NCBI RefSeq assembly: GCF_007830235.1
Contig: NZ_VLKI01000009.1
Coordinates: forward strand, 137,803 to 201,802
DNA: 64,000 nt
Source: Cytobacillus oceanisediminis
GTDB lineage: Bacteria; Bacillota; Bacilli; Bacillales; Cytobacillaceae
Reading direction: 5' to 3'
Shown: positions 25,780 to 32,994 of the stretch, in pieces
Position numbering within the stretch: the stretch's first letter is position 1
Layout of the letters: every line of letters begins with the position of its first letter
Notes under the pieces: model-generated
Seen by the model: the letters and a program-made list of their open reading frames with translations, nothing else
Told to the model about the DNA's origin: nothing
Databases searched by the model: none
Translations under genes and position numbers: made by a program

Positions 25780-26640
25780 ATGGAAGTGCTTATTAATTTG
25801 ACTTTGAATGGGCTGGCTACAGGCATGCTGATCTTTTTGCTGGCTGCTGGATTAACACTTATTTTTGGCTTAATGGACGTTCTCAACTTTGCCCATGGCG
25901 GGCTTTTTGCCTGGGGAGCCTATAGCGGGACATGGATTTATACATCAACAGGCAGTTTTTTTGCCGGAATTGCCGGCGCGATCCTAACAGGACTGATTCT
26001 TGGATTGGCTACGGAAAAGTGGATTATTAAGCCAGTGTACGGAAATCATATTCAGCAGATATTGATCACGCTTGGGCTGATGCTGGTATTATCAGAAATG
26101 CTAAAAGTTGTTTGGGGGCCTAACCAAATTTCAGCTTCTCCTCCAAGCTATCTTGCAGGAAGCTGGGAGCTGGGCAATATCATTATCATTAAATATAGAG
26201 TATTTATTATCGCAGTAGGACTGATGGTGTTTGCACTTGTTCAATATGTATTGAAAAGCACGAAAATTGGATTAGTGGTCCGGGCTGGAGTCATGGATAA
26301 AGAAATGGTTCAGTCGCTTGGAATAAATATCCAAAAGATATTTATGATGGTGTTCATGGTAGGAGCGGCAATGGCTGCACTGGGTGGTGTATTGCTGGCC
26401 CCATATTCAGGCGTCATTTATGCAGAGATGGGACTGGAGTTTGCCATACTGGCTTTCATTGTAGTCGTAATCGGCGGAATGGGCAGTTTTCCCGGTTCTA
26501 TACTGGCTGCAGTTTTGGTCGGTCTGTCAGGGTCCTTTATGGCTTATTATGTGCCTTCCCTTTCGCTGGCTGTCAATATGCTGTTAATGTCGGCAGTCCT
26601 TATTTTTAGGCCTCAGGGATTGTTTGGATTGAAGGGGTGA
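25780..26640 (+). CDS. Branched-chain-type ABC permease (LivH type)
   Basis: A 286-residue integral membrane permease with about eight hydrophobic helices. LivH hallmarks are present: FGLMDVLNFAHGGLFAWGAY near residue 29 and LGINIQKIFMMVFMVGAAMA near 184, the latter in the cytoplasmic coupling loop. It pairs with the LivM-like subunit four bases downstream. The GGAAGGAGG site and tight spacing place it firmly in the operon. Substrate specificity cannot be inferred from the permease. Confidence 0.92.
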   Translation: MEVLINLTLNGLATGMLIFLLAAGLTLIFGLMDVLNFAHGGLFAWGAYSGTWIYTSTGSFFAGIAGAILTGLILGLATEKWIIKPVYGNHIQQILITLGLMLVLSEMLKVVWGPNQISASPPSYLAGSWELGNIIIIKYRVFIIAVGLMVFALVQYVLKSTKIGLVVRAGVMDKEMVQSLGINIQKIFMMVFMVGAAMAALGGVLLAPYSGVIYAEMGLEFAILAFIVVVIGGMGSFPGSILAAVLVGLSGSFMAYYVPSLSLAVNMLLMSAVLIFRPQGLFGLKG

Positions 26641-26644
26641 GAAG

Positions 26645-27643
26645 ATGAAACAATTGATGGGCAATAGAATGAATGCAGTCTATTTGGCTGTGGCGATTTT
26701 CCTGATTATTCTGCCGTTTGTATATGAATCACGCACACTATTGATTTTGCTTACACAGGTTTTTATTTTTGCGATCTTTGCCATGAGTTATGATATATTG
26801 CTCGGCTATACCGGAATTGTCTCATTTGGGCACGCGATGTTTTTTGGAATTGGAGCGTATACAGTTGGCGTATTTATGAAACGGTTTGAGCCAACAGTTC
26901 CGAATCTGCTTCTTTCGATACTGGTTACCATTCTATTAACTGCCTTGGTCAGCTATGTATTAGGGCTGCTAACTTTGCGGCTGAAAAGCCATTTTTATGC
27001 GATGCTGACAATGGCGGTGGCCGGGCTGTTTCTTGTGCTGGCTGAAAAATGGCGTACGGTTACTTATGGAAATGACGGATTTACATTTCGAGTCCCTGAT
27101 ATGCTGAAGGACAGAACAGACTTTTACCTGATTTGCCTTGTATCAATGATTGCTGTCTTTGCTCTTTTAAAAAGATTTACTAATTCACCGCTGGGCAGGG
27201 TGCTTCAGGCAATAAGGGAAAATGAACAAAGGACGGAATCCCTTGGCTACAGTGTTCTTCATTATAAAGTCATTGCCAGTGTTGTTTCCGGTATTTTGGC
27301 AGGTATGTCAGGGATTTTATACGCGATTTCTCTTCGTTTTGTTAATACAAGCGTTTTTACAATGGATATAACGCTAGATGCCTTATTGATGACGATTATT
27401 GGCGGTGTGGGAACGCTAGTTGGGGCAATCATCGGTGCGGGTCTGATTGAATTTGCCCATCATTGGCTGACAGAACTGGCAAAGGTTCATTGGATTTTTG
27501 AAAGGTGGATTATTTTCTTTGGCATCATTTATATTTTGGCCGTCATGTTCTTCCCAATGGGCATTGTCGGCACATTAAGAAATATTAAGTTTAAGGGTAA
27601 AAAAGAAAAACAGCAAAAAGCAGGGGAGAAGATTGCCAGTTAG
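26645..27643 (+). CDS. Branched-chain-type ABC permease (LivM type)
   Basis: A 332-residue integral membrane permease, the second channel subunit. It has the LivM pattern SYDILLGYTGIVSFGHAMFF (about 49-68) and the coupling-loop segment RVLQAIRENEQRTESLGY near 190-207. About nine hydrophobic helices end in a basic tail (KFKGKKEKQQK). A GGGGTGAGAAG site precedes the ATG, overlapping the stop region of the LivH-like gene. The 58-aa gene starts 11 bases after its stop. Confidence 0.92.
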   Translation: MKQLMGNRMNAVYLAVAIFLIILPFVYESRTLLILLTQVFIFAIFAMSYDILLGYTGIVSFGHAMFFGIGAYTVGVFMKRFEPTVPNLLLSILVTILLTALVSYVLGLLTLRLKSHFYAMLTMAVAGLFLVLAEKWRTVTYGNDGFTFRVPDMLKDRTDFYLICLVSMIAVFALLKRFTNSPLGRVLQAIRENEQRTESLGYSVLHYKVIASVVSGILAGMSGILYAISLRFVNTSVFTMDITLDALLMTIIGGVGTLVGAIIGAGLIEFAHHWLTELAKVHWIFERWIIFFGIIYILAVMFFPMGIVGTLRNIKFKGKKEKQQKAGEKIAS

Positions 27644-27653
27644 GGGGAGAAGG

Positions 27654-27830
27654 ATGGAGACAAAACAGATTGCTTCGTTTATTGTCCGTTTTCATTTGGC
27701 AGAAACGGATGAACGGACAGGAGAAAAAAAGTGGCGCATCAAGGTTACACATGTCCAAGATGAAAAGGTAAACCTTTTTGAAACGATGGAAGAAGCGATG
27801 GGCTTTATGAAAACGATAATAGGAGATTAA
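27654..27830 (+). CDS. Small conserved-looking protein in the ABC/acyl-CoA operon
   Basis: A 58-residue soluble protein that I do not recognise. It begins METKQIASFIVRF, and the residue pattern suggests a beta-hairpin (ASFIVRFHLAE / KWRIKVTHVQ) followed by one helix (FETMEEAMGFMKTII). ATG 27654 sits behind AGGGGGAGAAGG, a strong site, which is the main reason to call it real; a longer in-frame start at 27633 lacks one. It is co-directional, 11 bases after the LivM-like gene, and just before a decayed MITE. It could be an accessory subunit of the importer or of an enzyme. Confidence 0.72.
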   Translation: METKQIASFIVRFHLAETDERTGEKKWRIKVTHVQDEKVNLFETMEEAMGFMKTIIGD

Positions 27831-27842
27831 TAGCTTAAGATA

Positions 27843-28049
27843 GAGGCTGTGTTTATAAAGCATATTGTTTATTTTGCCCCTTTTGATTGAAGCTGATGGC
27901 GCGAGATCCTCGAAAATGCATTCGCATTTTCTTCGTGCGGTGTTTAGTCGAGGATGATTAATCAAAGTCTGCGGGAGAGCCGGTCAAAGGGAGACTTCGC
28001 AGGCGCGTGATGCGCCCAGGAGGCTACCGGACAGCACGCTGTTCGCTGA
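27843..28049 (+). mobile_element. Decayed relative of the MITE-like family
   Basis: Starts GAGGCTGTGTTTATAAAG and shares the interior landmarks of the intact copies: CGAAAATGCATTCGCATTTT, CTTCGTGCGGTGTTTA and the CAAAGGGAGAC block. The right ~35 bp, including the terminal repeat, is missing, and no target duplication can be found. It lies inside the operon, just before the KAS III-like gene. Confidence 0.75.
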
Positions 28050-28092
28050 GAAAAAGCCAGATTTCCATTTGAAAAGAAAAGAGGTGCCTGTT

Positions 28093-29103
28093 TTGAACAT
28101 TGGAATTTTAAGCACTGGCTTCTATTTGCCGAATTCATATATAACGGGGGAGGAAATTGCCAGGGAAGCAGGAATCCCCCGGGAGATTGTGGAAGGTAAA
28201 ATGGGCATAAAGAAAAAGCCGGTGCCGGGAGAGAATGACCATACATGTGAAATGGGGATCAAGGCGGCCCGGACAGCTATAAAAAAGGCCGGGATAGATC
28301 CCCTTGAAATCGACCTGATCATTTATATCGGCGAGGAATATAAAGAGTATCCTCTCTGGACGGCTGGCATCAAGATGCAGGAGGAATTGGGGGCAGCCAA
28401 TGCCTGGGCGTTTGATGCAGCTCTAAGGTGCGGAACAGCTGTTATGGCCTTGAAGGTAGCTAAAAATATGATGATGGCTGACCCGGGCATTAACACTGTT
28501 CTGCTTGCCGGAGGATACCGGAATGGCGATTTTATTAGATACAAAAATCCTAGAACAAGATTTATGTATAACCTGGGGGCAGGGGGCGGAGCCATAATCC
28601 TGAAAAAAGGCATCTGCAAAAATCTATTGTATGAGACCGAAATCATTACAGATGGATCTTTTTCTGAAGATGTCGTTGTTGTTGCAGGAGGGACAAAGAA
28701 TCCTATGACTCCTGAAGCACTCCAACAGGGGTTATATCAGCTCGATGTGCTCGATCCGGAGGGTATGAAGCGGCGCCTTGAGCAAAAATCCATGGATAAC
28801 TTTTTGAATGTTATCCGCCGTTCCGTACGCAAAAGCGGTTTTTCAGAAGAGGAAATTGGCTATGCTGCTTTACTTCATATGAAAAAATCAGCACACGATT
28901 ACGTTTTAAAGGAAATGGGGCTTCCTGCAGAAGCGTCTATTTATTTGGAGGATTATGGGCATATCGGACAATTTGATCAGATTTTATCACTTGAGCTGGC
29001 TGAGAAGGCTGGCAGATTACAAGACGGCGAAATTGCTGTTTTAGTCAGTGCCGGCATTGGCTACGCCTGGGGAGCAGCGACCATAAGATGGGGAGAGTGT
29101 TAG
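28093..29103 (+). CDS. KAS III-like thiolase-superfamily condensing enzyme
   Basis: A 336-residue protein of the 3-oxoacyl-ACP synthase III fold. The nucleophile cysteine is C113 in DAALRCGTAV, with the catalytic histidine at H262 (LLHMKKSAH). Where FabH has its asparagine (the N-x-GNTSAAS block) this protein reads EDYGHIGQFDQ, so H290 stands near the Asn position. It is therefore not an ordinary FabH and probably condenses or cleaves a CoA substrate. Translation starts at TTG 28093 behind GAGGTG; the protein then begins MNIGILSTGFYLP, the expected family start. The gene sits between the importer and a hydrolase/reductase/thiolase trio. Confidence 0.82.
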   Translation: MNIGILSTGFYLPNSYITGEEIAREAGIPREIVEGKMGIKKKPVPGENDHTCEMGIKAARTAIKKAGIDPLEIDLIIYIGEEYKEYPLWTAGIKMQEELGAANAWAFDAALRCGTAVMALKVAKNMMMADPGINTVLLAGGYRNGDFIRYKNPRTRFMYNLGAGGGAIILKKGICKNLLYETEIITDGSFSEDVVVVAGGTKNPMTPEALQQGLYQLDVLDPEGMKRRLEQKSMDNFLNVIRRSVRKSGFSEEEIGYAALLHMKKSAHDYVLKEMGLPAEASIYLEDYGHIGQFDQILSLELAEKAGRLQDGEIAVLVSAGIGYAWGAATIRWGEC

Positions 29104-29107
29104 GTGG

Positions 29108-30001
29108 ATGAGGCAAATTCAATTAAAGCATGTTAAGCTGCCTAATGGTGAAACGATTGCTTATCGAGAAAGGGAGGGCGGTGAACAGAAGGTCCTTCTA
29201 ATCCACGGCAATATGAATTCATCCAAGCATTGGGACGTTGTGCTTGAAAAAATGGATCCGAACTACAATCTGTATGCCATGGATATGAGAGGATTCGGCC
29301 TATCAAGCTATCATACTCCCATTTCATCAATTAAAGAGTTAGCGGAAGACATAAAGCATTTTGCAGATGAAATTGGCCTTAGAGATTTCTCCATCGTCGG
29401 CTGGTCTTTGGGGGGACCTGTATGCATGCAATTTGCAGCTGACTATCCGGGTTATTGCAAGAAAATGATCCTCCTTGCACCGGGGTCTACAAGGGGATAC
29501 CCAATCTATGAAACGAATGAATCCGGGCAGCCGGATCCCACTAGGAGGATCAGCACCTTGGAGCAGACAAAAAATGATCCGTCAAAAGTAGTGCCAACTG
29601 AACAGGCATATGCTTCAGAAAACCGCGGGTTTCTAAAAATGGTTTACAATGCGGTTATTTATACAAAAAACAAGCCGGAGCCCGAGCGATATGAAGAGTA
29701 CATTGACGATATGCTTACCCAAAGAAATTACGCTGAAACGGTGCATGCGCTGAATACATTTAACATTAGCGGCAAGTTTAATGGCTTAATCAAAGGGAAC
29801 GGGCAAGCCCGCCAAATTGGCATTCCGGTTTTAGTCCTTTTAGGAGACCGTGATTTGGTCATTTCTAAACAAATGGCTGAAGAAATTATCGAGGACATAG
29901 GAGAAAATGCAAGCTTTGTCGAATTAGGAGATTGCGGACATTCGCCGCCGATCGATGATATAGATCAGCTGCTTTGTGTAATGTCAGAATTTTTAAATTA
30001 A
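29108..30001 (+). CDS. Alpha/beta hydrolase (intracellular PHB-depolymerase-like or ester hydrolase)
   Basis: A 297-residue cytoplasmic alpha/beta hydrolase without signal peptide. The nucleophile elbow is GWSLGG with Ser100, an acid lies in LLGDRDLV (D247 or D249), and His278 is in DCGHSPP. Oxyanion-type HGN is at 33-35. Length, lack of export signal and the GWSxGG elbow resemble the intracellular PhaZ of B. thuringiensis (Ser102), but meta-cleavage hydrolases and esterases share these features. GGGGAGAG lies nine bases before the ATG, inside the end of the KAS-like gene. Co-transcribed with reductase and thiolase genes, so an acyl ester or thioester substrate is plausible. Confidence 0.85.
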   Translation: MRQIQLKHVKLPNGETIAYREREGGEQKVLLIHGNMNSSKHWDVVLEKMDPNYNLYAMDMRGFGLSSYHTPISSIKELAEDIKHFADEIGLRDFSIVGWSLGGPVCMQFAADYPGYCKKMILLAPGSTRGYPIYETNESGQPDPTRRISTLEQTKNDPSKVVPTEQAYASENRGFLKMVYNAVIYTKNKPEPERYEEYIDDMLTQRNYAETVHALNTFNISGKFNGLIKGNGQARQIGIPVLVLLGDRDLVISKQMAEEIIEDIGENASFVELGDCGHSPPIDDIDQLLCVMSEFLN

Positions 30002-30020
30002 TATAACGGAGGTGCAACAG

Positions 30021-30761
30021 ATGAGACTTAAAGGGAAAACAGCCATTATCACCGGTGCCGCCAACGGTATTGGCCTTGCAGCGGCAGAAAGGTTTGCCAG
30101 TGAAGGAGCCGCGGTGGCTATGGCAGATTATAATGCCGACCTTGGAAAAACAAGAGCACAGGAGCTAAAAGATAAAGGATTCAACGTAGAATTTTTCCAG
30201 GTGAATGTGGCAGACAGGCAAAGCATAGACGAAATGGTTGAAGCCGTAAAAGAAGCATTCGGAAAGATTAATATTTTAGTAAATAACGCAGGAATTACAA
30301 GAGACGGCATGCTGTCGAAATTATCTGCTGAAGATTTTCAGGCAGTATTGGATGTCAATCTTTCTGGTGTGTTTCACTGCACGCAAGCAGTCCTGCCGGC
30401 CATGCTGGAGCAGGGAGGCGGAAAAATTATCAATACTTCATCCGTTTCCGGAGTCTATGGAAATATCGGCCAAACAAACTACGCTGCAGCAAAAGCAGGG
30501 GTAGTCGGCATGACTAAGACTTGGGCAAAGGAATTGGGAAGAAAAGGAATCAACGTGAATGCGGTTGCTCCTGGATTTATCGAAACCGGCATGACTGCAA
30601 AGGTTCCAGAAAAGGTAATCGGGCAAATGAAAGGAATGGTCCCGCTTGGCAGGCTTGGAAGTCCGGAAGACATTGCTAACGCATATTTGTTCCTTGCTTC
30701 CAATGAATCCGATTATGTTAACGGAACCGTCCTTCATGTAGATGGCGGGATTATGATGTAA
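30021..30761 (+). CDS. SDR 3-oxoacyl reductase (FabG/PhaB-like)
   Basis: A 246-residue NAD(P)-dependent short-chain dehydrogenase. The cofactor motif TGAANGIG is at 11-18, NNAG at 88-91, the catalytic serine region NTSSVSG near 138-144, and Y154xxxK158 in NYAAAK. It should reduce a 3-oxoacyl thioester or oxidise the 3-hydroxy form; both FabG and acetoacetyl-CoA reductase PhaB look like this. ATG 30021 has CGGAGGTG upstream. Placement between a hydrolase and a thiolase points to CoA-bound intermediates rather than fatty-acid synthesis. The direction of reaction is not determinable. Confidence 0.9.
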   Translation: MRLKGKTAIITGAANGIGLAAAERFASEGAAVAMADYNADLGKTRAQELKDKGFNVEFFQVNVADRQSIDEMVEAVKEAFGKINILVNNAGITRDGMLSKLSAEDFQAVLDVNLSGVFHCTQAVLPAMLEQGGGKIINTSSVSGVYGNIGQTNYAAAKAGVVGMTKTWAKELGRKGINVNAVAPGFIETGMTAKVPEKVIGQMKGMVPLGRLGSPEDIANAYLFLASNESDYVNGTVLHVDGGIMM

Positions 30762-30823
30762 CGGCCAGATTTCGAGCGGATGTTCGGAAAAATGGCTGAG
30801 GAAAATAAATGAGGTGAAAAGGG

Positions 30824-32002
30824 ATGAGAAATGTTGTAATAACATCAGCAGTCAGAACACCGGTCGGAACATTCGGAGGAGTCTTTAAGGATCTTCTTCC
30901 GACAGATTTAATTGTTCCGGCTTTAAAAGAAGCTTCGGAGAGAAGCGGACTGCAAAGCAATGAGGTGGATGAGGTCATTTTAGGGCACTGCATCCAGCGA
31001 ACGGATGAGCCAAATACGGCTAGAACAGCTGCTTTGCTTGCAGGCTTTGATGATACGGCAACCGGATTTACTGTACAAAGACAATGTGCTTCCGGTATGC
31101 AGGCGATTATTTCAGCTGCTTTGCAAATTCAATCCGGAATGTCAGATATCGTCATTGCCGGCGGAGTGGAAGCAATGAGCTCCAGCCCCTATGTATTAAA
31201 GCAGCATCGCTGGGGCGCCCGCATGCAGCATGGACAGGTAACTGATACAGTTTGGGAAATTCTTGAGGATCCGATCCATCATATTATGATGGGGGAGACT
31301 GCGGAAAACCTGGCAGAAATCTATGGCATTACAAGAGAAGAACAGGATGAAATTGCATTTCTTAGCCATCAAAGAGCTTTACATGCAATTGAAAACGGTT
31401 ACTTTGACTCACAAATCGTTCCAATTACTGTGAAGTCCCGTAAAGGGAAGGTTACTGTTACACAGGATGAAAATCCGCGTGGTGATTTAACTGCAGAAAA
31501 ACTTAGCAGACTGAATCCTGTATTCAGAAAAGGTGGATCCGTTACGGCAGGAAATGCATCCAGCCTTAATGACGGCGGAGCAGCGCTTGTCTTAATGCCA
31601 GAAGAATTGGCACTTGAAAAGGGGCTAAAGCCGCTGGCTAAAATAGTTGGTTTCTCAGTGGCAGGGGTGGACCCTAAAGTAATGGGAAGAGGACCGGTGC
31701 CAGCTGTCAAAAAAGGACTTGCCAATGTAGAATGGTCCCTTGAAGATGCAGACTTAATTGAAGTTAATGAAGCTTTTGCAGCTCAATATTTGGCAGTTGA
31801 AAAGGAACTGGGCTTGAACCGTGAAAAGGTAAATGTAAACGGAAGCGGAATCAGCCTGGGCCACCCAATTGGCTGTACAGGAGCGCGTCTTGTTGTAAGC
31901 CTTGTCCACGAATTGAAAAGAAGAGGCGGACAAAGAGGAATTGCATCCTTATGTGTCGGCGGCGGCATGGGTGCCACAGTTTTTGTTGAAACATACGAAT
32001 AA
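30824..32002 (+). CDS. Thiolase (acetyl-CoA C-acyltransferase)
   Basis: A 392-residue thiolase. The nucleophile is C88 in QRQCASGMQ, the activating H347 is in SLGHPIGCTGAR, and the second cysteine is C377 in LCVGGGMG, all as in functional degradative or biosynthetic thiolases. It cleaves 3-oxoacyl-CoA with CoA to acetyl-CoA and a shortened acyl-CoA, or runs in reverse. GAGGTGA precedes the ATG. Last gene of the operon; a TTCG-loop terminator overlaps its stop codon. With the SDR, ABC importer and the co-regulated ligase it suggests beta-oxidation-like processing of an imported acid. Confidence 0.93.
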   Translation: MRNVVITSAVRTPVGTFGGVFKDLLPTDLIVPALKEASERSGLQSNEVDEVILGHCIQRTDEPNTARTAALLAGFDDTATGFTVQRQCASGMQAIISAALQIQSGMSDIVIAGGVEAMSSSPYVLKQHRWGARMQHGQVTDTVWEILEDPIHHIMMGETAENLAEIYGITREEQDEIAFLSHQRALHAIENGYFDSQIVPITVKSRKGKVTVTQDENPRGDLTAEKLSRLNPVFRKGGSVTAGNASSLNDGGAALVLMPEELALEKGLKPLAKIVGFSVAGVDPKVMGRGPVPAVKKGLANVEWSLEDADLIEVNEAFAAQYLAVEKELGLNREKVNVNGSGISLGHPIGCTGARLVVSLVHELKRRGGQRGIASLCVGGGMGATVFVETYE

Positions 32003-32029
32003 AGGGTTCCTTCGGGAGCTCTTTTCTTT
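32001..32029 (+). terminator. Terminator of the ABC/acyl-CoA operon
   Basis: Ten paired positions AAAGGGTTCC/GGAGCTCTTT (two G-U) closed by TTCG, then TTCTTTA. The stop codon of the thiolase overlaps the stem. Confidence 0.85.
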
Positions 32030-32094
32030 ATGAGCGGCCGCTCAAGTATAGGGGAAACGAAAAAGGCTTCGAATTTTTCAAAACCAGTAATAAG

Positions 32095-32302
32095 GAGGTC
32101 CAATCGTGCCCTTGGAGCGGGTAAAGCGAAGAGAAAGGGAACGAAAGAGGTCTAATGGTGCCCTTGGAGCGGGTAAAGCGGAGAGAAAGGGAACGAAAGA
32201 GGTCCAATCGTGCCCTTGGAGCGGGTAAAGCGGAGAGAAAGGGAACGAAAGAGGTCCAATCGTGCCCTTGGAGCGGGTAAAGCGGAGAGAAAGGGAACGA
32301 AA
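32095..32302. repeat. 52-bp tandem array, four units
   Basis: GAGGTC(C/T)AAT begins units at 32095, 32147, 32199 and 32251, exactly 52 bp apart, with very few differences between units. The unit contains CCCTT and AAGGG as an inverted pair. Because 52 is not a multiple of 3, the open frames across it merely cycle through three readings and are not genes. The sequence is unrelated to the 52-bp array at 7878. The remaining 32030-32496 holds the ATATCC-CGAA pair at 32414 and nothing else recognised. Confidence 0.95.
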
Positions 32303-32413
32303 GAGATACAATCTCCCCCCGAATTTAGGCACTCTCCATAAATATAGGGAAAAAGCACCTGAACCATGCTAGAAGACAAGCAAACCAGCAAGTTTTTTGG
32401 ACAAGAGAACGGG

Positions 32414-32444
32414 ATATCCTCGAAAAAATCAATATATCCGCGAA
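32414..32444. repeat. Pair of ATATCC(N)CGAA short repeats
   Basis: ATATCCTCGAA and ATATCCGCGAA lie 20 bp apart, matching the cores and period of the array at 16405-16500. Confidence 0.55.
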
Positions 32445-32496
32445 AGCTTTCTCTGATGGTTTCCAAAGATACAAAATTAAAAATAGGAGTGTTATC

Positions 32497-32874
32497 ATGA
32501 AAAGCCCAGTAAAAAACCATGTTGGTGCTATTTTTATCCATGTAAAAGATATGAACAGAGCGATCGCTTTCTATTCGGCCTTGCTCGGACTTCCGAAAAA
32601 GGACACAGCCCATGAAGGCACCATTTATGATTTGCCGGTATCAGGCGGATCTGGTATTATTCTCGATGCCAATAAAGGGATAGTTGCCAAGCAGGATGCA
32701 AAGCCGCTTTTCTTTTTCGATACGAATGATATTTACCAATCTTATGACTACGTCAAATCTATAAATGCAGAAATTTTTAGCGAGATTGAAGAGCATGGGG
32801 ATATTTCCTTTTTTAATTTCCGGGACAGTGAAGGCAACCTGCTGATGATTTGCGAGGATAAAAGAAAGATATAA
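32497..32874 (+). CDS. VOC family (glyoxalase/dioxygenase-fold) protein
   Basis: A 125-residue single-domain vicinal-oxygen-chelate protein. The family opening VGAIFIHVKDMNRAIAFYSA (residues 9-28) and the closing FRDSEGNLLMICED (about 108-121) with the metal-ligand-type glutamate are clear. A first histidine at H15 is present. Members include glyoxalases, fosfomycin/bleomycin resistance proteins and epimerases; nothing here picks one. AGGAGTG precedes the ATG, and a strong terminator follows. Monocistronic, between the thiolase operon and the SARP-type ligase promoter; there is no sign that it belongs to that regulon. Confidence 0.85.
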   Translation: MKSPVKNHVGAIFIHVKDMNRAIAFYSALLGLPKKDTAHEGTIYDLPVSGGSGIILDANKGIVAKQDAKPLFFFDTNDIYQSYDYVKSINAEIFSEIEEHGDISFFNFRDSEGNLLMICEDKRKI

Positions 32875-32890
32875 TGATAATTCACTGCGA

Positions 32891-32924
32891 AATCCCGCCA
32901 AACTTTTAGTCTGGCGGGATTTTC
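32891..32924 (+). terminator. Terminator after the VOC gene
   Basis: Perfect 10-bp stem AATCCCGCCA/TGGCGGGATT followed by TTC. Confidence 0.85.
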
Positions 32925-32931
32925 GGGCGTC

Positions 32932-32964
32932 TGTAACTATGTTGTAACTCCACCTTTATACAAT
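32932..32964 (+). promoter_or_regulatory. SARP-type promoter of the acyl-CoA ligase gene
   Basis: TGTAACT (32932-32938) and TGTAACT (32943-32949) start 11 bp apart, then 9 bases, then the -10 hexamer TACAAT (32959-32964). The region aligns without gaps to that at 22876-22908, including a C/T-rich stretch between repeat and -10. No consensus -35 is present. The GTG start lies 31 bases downstream. The match in sequence, spacing and -10 distance predicts shared control with the ABC operon. Confidence 0.72.
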
Positions 32965-32994
32965 TAGTTTATCTTGTAAGAAGGAGAGATTGTT

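Noticed and set aside
32078..32613. Minus-strand proteins with SFPFSPLYP-like repeats
   Set aside because: They arise from the 52-bp non-coding tandem array, have no ribosome sites and run antisense into the VOC gene.
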